NCBI GenBank assembly: GCA_023457495.1
Contig: JAEWLQ010000062.1
Span: 1-64,000, forward strand
DNA: 64,000 bases
Direction: 5' to 3'
Origin: Pseudomonadota bacterium
GTDB lineage: Bacteria > Pseudomonadota > Gammaproteobacteria > Steroidobacterales > Steroidobacteraceae
The translations under genes were made by a program, and so were the position numbers. Shown here one piece after another: positions 34,249 through 41,696 of this stretch (its first letter is position 1; each line of letters starts with the position of its first letter). The notes beneath the pieces were generated by a model that saw nothing but the letters and a program-made list of their open reading frames with translations, did no database searches and was not told the origin of the DNA.

Positions 34249-35817
34249 TTATTTGCGCGGGCCGCGCGCCCGCGCCTGCTCGAACGCGTGGCCGATCGCG
34301 AGCAGGGTTTTCTCCGACCAGGCCGGGCCCATGAACGAAAGGCCGACCGGCAAGCCGGCGACCTCGTCCATTGGCACCGTCAGGTGGGGATAGCCGCTGA
34401 CGGCCGACAGCATCGTGGAGGAGGCCACCGACGGATCGCCGTTCACCAGGTCGATGGACCAGGCCGGGCCGTAGGTCGGCGACACCAGCGCGACGACGCG
34501 ATTCTCGGCGAGTAGTTTGTCGAGGCCTTCCTTGCCCGCGATGAGCCGCGCGCGCGTGAACGCGTTCAAATACTTCGGGTCGTCGAGTCCCTCGGTGGCC
34601 TGGGCCTTGACGAAGAGGTCCTGCCCGAAGTGGGTGGTTTCGCGCGGCTCGGAGGCATTGAATACGATCAGGTCTTCCAGCGTGCGCGTCTTCACGGCCG
34701 TGGGCGCCGTCGCTAGATAGGCGTTGATGCCGGCCTTGAACTCGGTGAGCAGCAACGTGAGCTCGTGTTCGCCGATGTCGGCGAAGTCGAAGGTCTCGAT
34801 CTCGATGAGTTCGGCGCCCTGCGCCTTGAGCACTTCGAGCGCGGTGTTGAAGACCGCGTCGGTCTGTGGCGAGAAGCCGTTGATGAAGCGCGCGACGCCG
34901 AGCCGCGTGCCTTTCAGTGCATCTGCATCGAGCGCGCCGCGGTAATCCTCGACGGGGCGCTTCGGGTCGGCCAGCGCCGCGAGCAGCAAGGCGGTGTCGG
35001 CCACCGTCGTCGTCATCGGACCGGCCGTATCCTGCGTGTGACTGATCGGCACGATGCCTTCGCCGGAAATGAGGCCGACGGTCGGTTTGATGCCGACGAG
35101 TCCGTTGACAGAGGAGGGGCAGGTCACCGAGCCATTCGTCTCGGTGCCAATGGCCGCGGGCGCGAGACCTGCAGCCACAGCCGTGCCGGAACCCGAGCTC
35201 GAGCCGCAGGCGGTGCGCCGCGGATCGCGCGGATTCACCGCAAGACCGCCGACGGCGCTCCAGCCGCTCGAAGACCACATGGAGCGGAAGTTCGCCCACT
35301 CGGAAAGATTGGCCTTCGCGATCACGACGACTCCCGCCACGACGAGCCGATCCACCAGCGGCGCGTTGCGTTCGCGCAGGTTGTCGGCGAGCGCGAGAGA
35401 GCCGGCCGTGGTCACCGTGCCGGCCATGTCGATGTTGTCCTTGATGACGAGTGGCACGCCGTGCAGCGGCCCGCGCAATCTGCCCGCGGCGCGTTCGGCA
35501 TCGAGTCGCCTGGCGTCGTCCAGCGCGGCGGGATTCAGCGAAATGATCGATCGCAGCTCGCCGTCGCAATGCCGGATGCGCTGCTGGTAGGCGCGCACCA
35601 GTTCCACCGAGGTGACTTTTTTCGCGGCGAGCGCGGCCGCGAGGTCCGCGAGCGTCGCGTGGGACAGATCCACTTTGCCGGCCTTCGCCGGTTTGTCGCA
35701 GGCGAAACCGAGCGACGAGAACGACAGGGCGCCGAGCATCATGCAGAGCGCGAGGGTTTTGATGCGATCGATCGGGTGTGTCACGGATCGTGGGCCTCTA
35801 ACGACTCTTCGAGTCAT
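34249..35817 (-). CDS. Exported amidase (AST family, GatA-like)
   Basis: Amidase of 522 residues. The Ser-cisSer-Lys triad regions are present: VIKDNIDMAGTVTTAGS (Lys) and TACGSSSGSGTAVAAGLAP (Ser pair), with the final TNGSVTCPSS. It cleaves an amide bond; the substrate is unknown, and its signal peptide (LALCMMLGALSFSSLGFAC) places it in the periplasm or as a lipoprotein-like form, though the lipobox is poor. The start is ATG at 35817 or GTG at 35784, neither with a clear ribosome binding site. It is convergent with the DUF481 gene, one base apart. Confidence 0.86.
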   Translation of the reverse strand: MTRRVVRGPRSVTHPIDRIKTLALCMMLGALSFSSLGFACDKPAKAGKVDLSHATLADLAAALAAKKVTSVELVRAYQQRIRHCDGELRSIISLNPAALDDARRLDAERAAGRLRGPLHGVPLVIKDNIDMAGTVTTAGSLALADNLRERNAPLVDRLVVAGVVVIAKANLSEWANFRSMWSSSGWSAVGGLAVNPRDPRRTACGSSSGSGTAVAAGLAPAAIGTETNGSVTCPSSVNGLVGIKPTVGLISGEGIVPISHTQDTAGPMTTTVADTALLLAALADPKRPVEDYRGALDADALKGTRLGVARFINGFSPQTDAVFNTALEVLKAQGAELIEIETFDFADIGEHELTLLLTEFKAGINAYLATAPTAVKTRTLEDLIVFNASEPRETTHFGQDLFVKAQATEGLDDPKYLNAFTRARLIAGKEGLDKLLAENRVVALVSPTYGPAWSIDLVNGDPSVASSTMLSAVSGYPHLTVPMDEVAGLPVGLSFMGPAWSEKTLLAIGHAFEQARARGPRK

Positions 35818-35848
35818 TGTGACAGCATCCGTCGGCGGTTCGAAACCT

Positions 35849-37105
35849 CTAACCCTTTGTCCCGGAAGCGAGCGGCGCGAGCGCTTCGATGACTTCGTCG
35901 GCGGCGCGGACGCCGCTGTCGTGCGCGCCATGCACGGTGGAGAAGTCCGAGCGGCTGGTGGCCTCGCCCGCGAAAAAGATGCGCTGATCGAATGATCGCG
36001 CGAGCTCCGCGCGCGCCTCCACGCTGCCGGGAACGGCGTAGCTGTAAGCGCCGCCGATGCGGTTGTCGCGGCCCCACGCGGAGGCGGCCAGCGGGCGCAG
36101 CTGGCCGCGGATCTCGGAGCCGAACAGTCCTGCGAGCTGGTCGAGCGCGAAGGCGAATGCCGCGTCGATGCCGTCCCGGTCCACCTTGCGCGCGCCGTCA
36201 CCGCCGAAGAACGCCTCGATGATCGGCCGCCCGAGCGGGCGCAGGTAGTACGCGCCCGTCTGCGGGTCGCGCGGATTGCCGATGACCTGGGTCTCGGGCT
36301 CGAAGGGCGATTCGCCCAGGATCTCGAAGAACAGCTTTTCATCGCGGCCGAGCGGCAGCCGCGCGGCGGCATTGCGCCAGGCGTCCAGCTCGCCGGGTAG
36401 TTTGATCGTGCCGTTCGCGAGCACCTCGGTCGACACCGTGAGCAGCACGGCCCGCGCGCGTACGATGCCCACGCGGGTGGTGAGCGTCACACCGTTCGAG
36501 CCGAGCGAAATCGACTCGACGGGTGTATTCAGGTTCACCGGGACCTGCGGGGGGATGCTGCGCGCCACCAAGGCGCCGAGTCCGGTGGTGACGCGCCAGT
36601 TGGTCTCCGTGGACGATTCGTCGTAGCGAACATAGTCGGCGGCGGAGAGCTGCTCCGGAGTCGCGCCGCTGATGAACCCGACGATCGTGCGAATGTAGTT
36701 GTTCCAGCGCGCGTTCGGGATGAGCGCGTCGCTCGCGCGATCGCCCGGCGGCGGCGAGCGGGCCAGACGTTGCGTCCAGTCCGCCAGCGCCTTGCGCGCC
36801 TCGGCCTGTTCCTCTCCTGAAAATCCGAGGCCGCGGTACTGGATGCCCCAGGCGGCGGGGGTTTCGTCGATGTGAATGCCCGCCTCGCGCGCGATGCGAA
36901 CCCAGGCATTGTTCTCCGCCGAATGCAGCCAGCCGCAACCGAGGTCGAGCGCCTGGCCGGAGACACTGCGCGTCCAGGCACGCCCGCCGAGACGTGAATG
37001 CGCCTCCAGAAGCATGGTGGAAAGCTCGCTGCGCGCGAGGCGCCGCGCCGCGCCGACACCCGCCGCGCCGCCTCCGACGATGACGACGTCGACGTCCGCA
37101 CTCAA
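35849..37105 (-). CDS. FAD-dependent amine oxidase
   Basis: Flavin amine oxidase of 418 residues. The FAD-binding loop VVIVGGGAAGVGAARRLA is followed by the flavin-family motif LLEAHSRLGGRAWTRSV, and the C-terminal EATSRSDFSTVHGAHDSG block completes the dinucleotide-binding fold. It probably oxidises an amine substrate such as a polyamine or monoamine. It is the middle gene of a minus-strand set: the ATG at 37105 overlaps the SDR stop by four bases, and the amidase follows after 31 bases. No signal peptide. Confidence 0.85.
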   Translation of the reverse strand: MSADVDVVIVGGGAAGVGAARRLARSELSTMLLEAHSRLGGRAWTRSVSGQALDLGCGWLHSAENNAWVRIAREAGIHIDETPAAWGIQYRGLGFSGEEQAEARKALADWTQRLARSPPPGDRASDALIPNARWNNYIRTIVGFISGATPEQLSAADYVRYDESSTETNWRVTTGLGALVARSIPPQVPVNLNTPVESISLGSNGVTLTTRVGIVRARAVLLTVSTEVLANGTIKLPGELDAWRNAAARLPLGRDEKLFFEILGESPFEPETQVIGNPRDPQTGAYYLRPLGRPIIEAFFGGDGARKVDRDGIDAAFAFALDQLAGLFGSEIRGQLRPLAASAWGRDNRIGGAYSYAVPGSVEARAELARSFDQRIFFAGEATSRSDFSTVHGAHDSGVRAADEVIEALAPLASGTKG

Positions 37106-37971
37106 GGCAGCTTGACCTCCGTGAGCTCGGCCAGTTTCGCGAGGAGCTCGTCCTGGAACCGCGTGTCGAGCGACTGCGCCGCGGGTTTCTGTCGCAGATG
37201 ATGAAACCAGAGTCCGCCGCTGGTCTTCGCGGCCGCATCGTCGCTGGTCGCCAACCAGGTCTGCGTCTGGTGGCCCTGTTGCAGATCATCGGGTGCGCCA
37301 GCGCCGCCCATCTTCGTCGGCACCCAACCCGGGTCGACCGCGTTGCTCAGCACTTTCGGCCAGCGGCGCGCGATCGCGAATGCCAAAGTCGTGACGTAGA
37401 GTTTGCTTTCGGCGTAGGCGCGATGCGTGTCCCACGGGCGCGTCGACCAGTCGATGTCGTCGAGCGATCCCTCACCGCCGTGATGCATGCTGCTGCTGAG
37501 ATAGATCAGCCGGTCCGGCCGATCGATGAGCGCGGTGAGCAAGTAGGGCGCGAGCACGTTCACGGCGAGAACTTTCGCGTGACCCTCGGGCGTGGTGCCG
37601 CGATTCGGTTCGCGATAGATGCCGGCGTTGTGGATCACGGCATCCATGCGGCCGAGCTCGTTGACCTGCTTCGCGAGGTCGCGAGTCTGCACGGCGCTCG
37701 CGAGATCGCCGATGACGATGCCGGCGGCGCGCGGCGCGAGATCGGCCAGCGCCTCGACACGCTCCTGCGAACGTGCGTGCAGCACGACCTGGTGGCCGTT
37801 GGCGATCAACGCCTGCGCGGCCGCGCGGCCGAGGCCGTCGGTGGATCCCGTAATGAAAATGCGGCGCACGCGACGCTCCTGTGCTCGTGAAACCTTGTCG
37901 ATGGATGCAAGGGCCAGCCCTAGTGACAGGCCCTGGATCAGACGGCGTCGCGTCGACGAGGAATCGTTCAT
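37102..37971 (-). CDS. Short-chain dehydrogenase with Tat-type signal
   Basis: Reductase of 289 residues. Residues from the start, MNDSSSTRRRLIQGLSLGLA, contain a twin-arginine motif and a hydrophobic stretch ending near SRAQ. The SDR fold follows with TGSTDGLGRAAAQALIANG, VIHNAGIYREPN, LIYLSSSMHHGG and the YAESK dyad. Export of a folded NAD(P)-dependent enzyme would explain a Tat signal, but this is unusual for SDRs. The ATG at 37971 is preferred over TTG at 37983 because it gives the shortest Tat-like N terminus. It is the first gene of the SDR, amine oxidase, amidase series. Confidence 0.8.
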   Translation of the reverse strand: MNDSSSTRRRLIQGLSLGLALASIDKVSRAQERRVRRIFITGSTDGLGRAAAQALIANGHQVVLHARSQERVEALADLAPRAAGIVIGDLASAVQTRDLAKQVNELGRMDAVIHNAGIYREPNRGTTPEGHAKVLAVNVLAPYLLTALIDRPDRLIYLSSSMHHGGEGSLDDIDWSTRPWDTHRAYAESKLYVTTLAFAIARRWPKVLSNAVDPGWVPTKMGGAGAPDDLQQGHQTQTWLATSDDAAAKTSGGLWFHHLRQKPAAQSLDTRFQDELLAKLAELTEVKLP

Positions 37972-38087
37972 CGCGGGCTCCAATCGTTCCCACCTTCAGT
38001 CCACTGGCACCCCGGCTGAGTTCCCGGGCCCGGAGTTTTTGCGTGTGGCGTTGCGCGCTTTCCCACGCCATGGGTCAGACTGCCTCA

Positions 38088-39026
38088 ATGACACGCAAAC
38101 GATGGCTGGCATATCTATACGTATTGGGCGCATTCGCCAGCTTGCATGCGCAGGAACCGGGTTTTGCGACACGCGAGATATCGGTGACCTTCGATGATCT
38201 GCCAGCCGTGGATTCGGACCTCGCGGAGACTCGACGCATCACGCGGGAGCTGCTGGTCACCCTCCGAGCGAATGACGTCCCGGCCATCGGCTTCGTGAAC
38301 GAAGGCAAGTTGTTCGTGCGCGGAGAGATGGATGAGCGCGCCGGGTTCCTGCGCGCGTGGCTCGACGCGGGTCACATGCTGGGCAATCACACGTTTTCGC
38401 ACATCAGCATCGCCCAGGCGCCATTCGAGGAGTACGCCGAAGATCTCGTGCGCGGTGAAACCGTCACGCGCATGTTGCTCGCGGAGCGTGGCGGGAAGCT
38501 GCGCTACTTTCGTCACACCCAGCTGCGCACCGGACCGACCGAGGAATATCGCGTGCGGTTGAATGCGCTGCTCGCGCAGCGCGGCTACATCACGGCGCCC
38601 GTGACCATCGACAACAACGATTACCTGTTCAATCGCGCGTATGCCATCGCGCGCGAGCGCGGCGACGAGAAAGCCCGGCAGCGTGTCGCCGAAGCGTACG
38701 TGCCCTACATGGAAAGCGTCGTCGCGCACTTCGAGGATCTGTCACAGCAGTTTCTCGGGCGGCCGATGAAACACACGTTGCTGCTGCACGCGAACGAGAT
38801 CAACGCCGATCACTTCGGCGCGCTGGTTGCGATGCTGAAGAAGCGCGGCTATCGCTTCATCACGCTCGATGAAGCATTGACCGATCCCGCGTACCAGATG
38901 CCCGAAGCGCAATCACCGCGCGGCATCTCGTGGATCCACCGCTGGATGCTCGCGAAAGGCCTGCCCATGCAGGAGGAGCCTCTCGAGCCGGAGTGGATCC
39001 GGAAGCTCGCGCTGTCCGGTCGCTGA
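38088..39026 (+). CDS. Exported polysaccharide deacetylase (NodB fold)
   Basis: Deacetylase of 312 residues with a signal peptide (WLAYLYVLGAFASLHA). The metal and base residues are in VTFDDLPAVDSD (Asp pair) and GHMLGNHTFSH (His pair), the standard NodB arrangement. It should remove N-acetyl groups from a cell-wall or exopolysaccharide sugar in the periplasm or outside. The start is ATG at 38088; ATG at 38070 is in frame but would add a non-signal extension. It is divergent from the SDR gene and convergent with the DUF1801 gene (stop codons adjacent at 39026/39027). Confidence 0.86.
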   Translation: MTRKRWLAYLYVLGAFASLHAQEPGFATREISVTFDDLPAVDSDLAETRRITRELLVTLRANDVPAIGFVNEGKLFVRGEMDERAGFLRAWLDAGHMLGNHTFSHISIAQAPFEEYAEDLVRGETVTRMLLAERGGKLRYFRHTQLRTGPTEEYRVRLNALLAQRGYITAPVTIDNNDYLFNRAYAIARERGDEKARQRVAEAYVPYMESVVAHFEDLSQQFLGRPMKHTLLLHANEINADHFGALVAMLKKRGYRFITLDEALTDPAYQMPEAQSPRGISWIHRWMLAKGLPMQEEPLEPEWIRKLALSGR

Positions 39027-39521
39027 TCAGGCGAGCCAGCCCGGCACGGCCGCGGCCTGGATCACCCATTTGGCCATCTGCTTTTCGTCGAAGGCATCCT
39101 CGCGGATGTCGTAGTAGCGGACTTCGGGGGACTTGCTGGTGCCCGGCGGCAGCGGATCGAGCGAGGTTCCCTTGAAGAACGTGATGCGCACGAAGTGTGT
39201 GAAGACGTGCATGGCCAGGAACCAGCCGTTTCCCTCGACGCCGTAGAAGGGCGAGTTCCATCGCACCGCTTTGCACACCTTGGGCACCTTGCGCGCGATC
39301 AACGCGTCGACGCGCCTGCCGATGTCCTGCTTCCAGCCCGGCATCGCGGCGATATACGCCTTCACCGGCGCATCGCCATCGCCCTTGGTGATCTGCGGAT
39401 TGCCGCCCGAGAGGAGGCGGACCTTCGTGCCGCGTTTCGGCGCGGCCTTCTTCATGGGGGCTTTCTTGCGCGCCGGGCTTGGACGCGAAGCTGATCGGGT
39501 CTTACTTTTTCGCTGTGGCAT
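39027..39521 (-). CDS. DUF1801 protein with basic N-terminal tail
   Basis: Protein of 164 residues. The first 40 residues (RKSKTRSASRPSPARKKAP and on) are rich in Lys, Arg, Ala and Pro like a histone H1 tail. The rest is a DUF1801 domain (VCKAVRWNSPFYGVEGNGWF, TFFKGTSLDPLPPGTSKS). Some DUF1801 proteins are iron-chaperone-like; that function is not shown here. It overlaps the second DUF1801 gene by 20 bases. Confidence 0.8.
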   Translation of the reverse strand: MPQRKSKTRSASRPSPARKKAPMKKAAPKRGTKVRLLSGGNPQITKGDGDAPVKAYIAAMPGWKQDIGRRVDALIARKVPKVCKAVRWNSPFYGVEGNGWFLAMHVFTHFVRITFFKGTSLDPLPPGTSKSPEVRYYDIREDAFDEKQMAKWVIQAAAVPGWLA

Positions 39522-39921
39522 TGCGTTTCACCGCGGCCTTGATGAGTGATTTGAACGCGGTCGCATCGACTGACTCGCCTTCGGCGAAGTCGATCGCGCG
39601 ACGCAGGTTTCCTTCGAGGCTCGCGTTGAAGAGCCGCTTTGGGTCGGGAAGGCTGGCGCCGTGGGCGAACGTGAGCTTCACGGCGTTCTTGTAGGTCTCG
39701 AGCGTGCAGATGATGCCGTCGCGCGAGAAAGTGGGCACGCCGGCGGGGTTCGACGGCTTCTTCCACTTTCGTTCTTCGACGATCTTCGGATCCGCCGCGA
39801 GGATGAGTGAGCGCAGACGCGCCGCGGTCGCCTCGCGCCAATCGGTCGCGTCCGACTTGCGTGCGCTTTTGGCCGATGTTGTCGAGCGTGATTTCGCCCG
39901 AGGTTTCGCTGTGGATTTCAT
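39502..39921 (-). CDS. DUF1801 protein with basic N-terminal tail (second copy)
   Basis: Protein of 139 residues with the same plan as its neighbour: an N-terminal tail rich in Lys, Ser, Ala (KPRAKSRSTTSAKSARKSD) and a DUF1801 domain (KWKKPSNPAGVPTFSRDGII, LTFAHGASLPDPKRLF). The two differ in sequence, so they are not a recent duplication. The pair is transcribed toward the polysaccharide deacetylase. No signal peptide. Function unknown; DNA or RNA binding by the tail is only an inference from composition. Confidence 0.8.
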   Translation of the reverse strand: MKSTAKPRAKSRSTTSAKSARKSDATDWREATAARLRSLILAADPKIVEERKWKKPSNPAGVPTFSRDGIICTLETYKNAVKLTFAHGASLPDPKRLFNASLEGNLRRAIDFAEGESVDATAFKSLIKAAVKRNATAKK

Positions 39922-40024
39922 TGCGCCCGATTCCGCTTCCTGCAGTTACGTGGGCAAAGTTTGCGACGACGGCGATCGGGAAAGCAATTGAAGGACCATC
40001 TGGTTCGCGTGGCGCAACTTCGGG

Positions 40025-41062
40025 TCAGGAATCGGCGGTCAGCAAGATCGTCAGCAGGCCGAAGGCTATCTGTTGGGCATCGTTGCTCGCGTCGTTCGAG
40101 AACACGGCGATCACCGAGCGGGTCTCACGGTCGAAGATGAATTGACTGCGGAAACCGACGATGAGCCCTCCGTGGCCCGTCAGCCGGTCACCGACGAAGA
40201 GTCCATAACCCATCGAATCCAGCGGACCGCCATTACCGATGTGAACGTGCGGACTCGACATCAACCGGATCGAGTCCTGGGTCAGGATTGTTTGTTCTCC
40301 AGCGGAAAAGATCCGCGTCCACCTGGCGAAATCCGCGAGCGTGGTGATCAGACCTCCATCTGGCGCGGTCGCGGGCAGCGTCACGGCGTCATCCGGAAGA
40401 CGCTTCATCAATTCGTCGTTCCACCGCAGGCCTTCGGCCTCGTCTTCGTCCGGGACGTGCGGAGCGACGTGGATGCTCGAGGATGTCATCCCCAGGGGAT
40501 CCAGGATGTTGCGCTTCACGTATTCAGCGTACGAAGCGCCCGACTGGTTCTCGATGATGCTGCCGAGCAGCGTGTATCCGAGATTCGAATACGCGTACCT
40601 TGAACCGGGCGCGAACTCGAGATCTTTCCCCATCGCCTCTTTCAGCATGCCGTCTACGGTGCCGTCCAGGCCGAAGCCTTTGGCGAGGTGATAGTAGTCG
40701 CGGGCGACGGCATAGTCCGGGATGCCGCTCGTATGGGACAGAAGATGGTGAACGGTGACCGCGTTCCACTTCGGTGATCGGTATCCGGCCGGTAGATAGG
40801 TGTTGATGGAGCGGTCGAGCTTCACCATGCCCTTCTCGGCGAGTTGCATGATCGCGGCGGCCGTGAACTGCTTCGTGATGGAGGCGACGTGAAACTTCGT
40901 ATCGACGCCATTCGCACGATTGGCCGTCGCCGCGCCGTATCCCCTGGCATGGAGGATCGTTCCCTCGCGCATGACCAGAACGACCCCGCTGAAGCGCTGC
41001 TCCGCTTCCATTTTCAGTAGATAGGAATCGAATCGGCCGTCGATGACGTTGCTGACCGTCAT
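40025..41062 (-). CDS. Class C beta-lactamase-like serine hydrolase (signal peptide missing)
   Basis: Serine hydrolase of 345 residues. The SxxK nucleophile is in HVASITKQFTAAAIM, the YxN region is in RYAYSNLGYTLLGS, and LLSHTSGIPDY is typical of the family, which covers esterases, peptidases and beta-lactamases. Most relatives are exported, but this one begins MTVSNVIDGRFDSYLL directly at the hydrolase domain with no signal peptide. Its start codon at 41062 is immediately beside a truncated gene on the other strand, so the N-terminal signal may have been lost by recombination. Alternatively it is a cytosolic form. Confidence 0.82.
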   Translation of the reverse strand: MTVSNVIDGRFDSYLLKMEAEQRFSGVVLVMREGTILHARGYGAATANRANGVDTKFHVASITKQFTAAAIMQLAEKGMVKLDRSINTYLPAGYRSPKWNAVTVHHLLSHTSGIPDYAVARDYYHLAKGFGLDGTVDGMLKEAMGKDLEFAPGSRYAYSNLGYTLLGSIIENQSGASYAEYVKRNILDPLGMTSSSIHVAPHVPDEDEAEGLRWNDELMKRLPDDAVTLPATAPDGGLITTLADFARWTRIFSAGEQTILTQDSIRLMSSPHVHIGNGGPLDSMGYGLFVGDRLTGHGGLIVGFRSQFIFDRETRSVIAVFSNDASNDAQQIAFGLLTILLTADS

Positions 41063-41260
41063 CCCTGGATTGCTCAGCTGATCTGGCTCGCCGTGCTGAT
41101 CGGCGCATGGCCGGAGATTGCGGCCGCGCAGGATCAGTGGACGAGCATCATGCCGTCATTTCCCGGCGGGTCGATCCTTGGCGCCTGCCTGTTCCTGTAT
41201 GCCAGCCGGATCATGGACGAAGGACGCAAGCTGCGTGAAGAGCAGGACCTGGTCGTCTAA
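41063..41260 (+). pseudogene. C-terminal remnant of a DUF2975 membrane protein gene
   Basis: An open frame of about 60 codons without a good start. It reads QLIWLAVLIGAWPEIAAA, then a hydrophobic segment, and ends in DEGRKLREEQDLVV before the TAA at 41258. The end is characteristic of DUF2975 proteins, which are normally about 150-200 residues with four membrane helices. Only the last helix or two is left, so this is a 5'-truncated gene. The HTH partner that always accompanies DUF2975 follows intact at 41273. Confidence 0.65.
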
Positions 41261-41272
41261 CGAGATCCGCAT

Positions 41273-41515
41273 ATGCCCATCGTAGTGAACCTCGACGTAA
41301 TGCTTGCCAGGCGCAAGTTGCAATTGAACACGGTCGCCGAGCGCGTCGGCATCACACCGCAGAATCTGTCCGTCCTGAATGCAGGCCGGGCCCGCGCGAT
41401 CCGCTTCAGCACGCTCGAGAAGTTGTGCGAGGTGCTGGAATGCCAGCCAGGCGATCTGCTGGCATTCGAGGGCGAAGCGCGTGGAGAGCCCGAGGTAGCC
41501 AGCAGCCGAGGTTGA
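41273..41515 (+). CDS. XRE-like HTH regulator (DUF2975 partner)
   Basis: Helix-turn-helix protein of 80 residues, beginning MPIVVNLDVMLARRKLQ. The HTH lies at TVAERVGITPQNLSVLNAGR, and RFSTLEKLCEVLECQPGDLL completes the family pattern (YozG-like). Members control the gene of the adjacent DUF2975 protein. Since that gene is only a fragment here, the regulator may be an orphan. Spacing to the fragment is 12 bases, so they were once one operon. Confidence 0.85.
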   Translation: MPIVVNLDVMLARRKLQLNTVAERVGITPQNLSVLNAGRARAIRFSTLEKLCEVLECQPGDLLAFEGEARGEPEVASSRG

Positions 41516-41573
41516 GTTCGGCGGAGCTGCATCTGCCCCGTTGCGAGCATTCATGTCATTCCCTGCGTCAGCC

Positions 41574-41592
41574 CGCCCGTCGCGGACGGGCG
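41574..41592 (+). terminator. Candidate hairpin terminator after the HTH gene
   Basis: CGCCCGTC (41574-41581) pairs with GACGGGCG (41585-41592) across a three-base loop. It follows the HTH gene stop by 60 bases and precedes the kinase gene by 105. No T run follows, so it may act as a weak intrinsic terminator or a pause site. Confidence 0.45.
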
Positions 41593-41696
41593 CCTCGATG
41601 CATATTCCTCGCGCGCCTCTGGCACGATAGTCAGACTGCGGGTGCCGTACTCTGCCTGGTTGCGCAGGGTATCCGCTGCCGTGAGAAGGATTGTCG

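Noticed and set aside
35818..35848. Terminator between amine oxidase and amidase
   Set aside because: The 31-base gap has no stem of useful length; the genes are probably cotranscribed.
34249..36372. Very long amidase (707 residues)
   Set aside because: The N-terminal extension is the reverse-phase reading of the amine oxidase gene; a signal peptide begins at 35784-35817.
41600..41660. Sigma-54 promoter upstream of the Ser/Thr kinase
   Set aside because: TGGCAC is present near 41617, but the required TTGC at the -12 position is missing.
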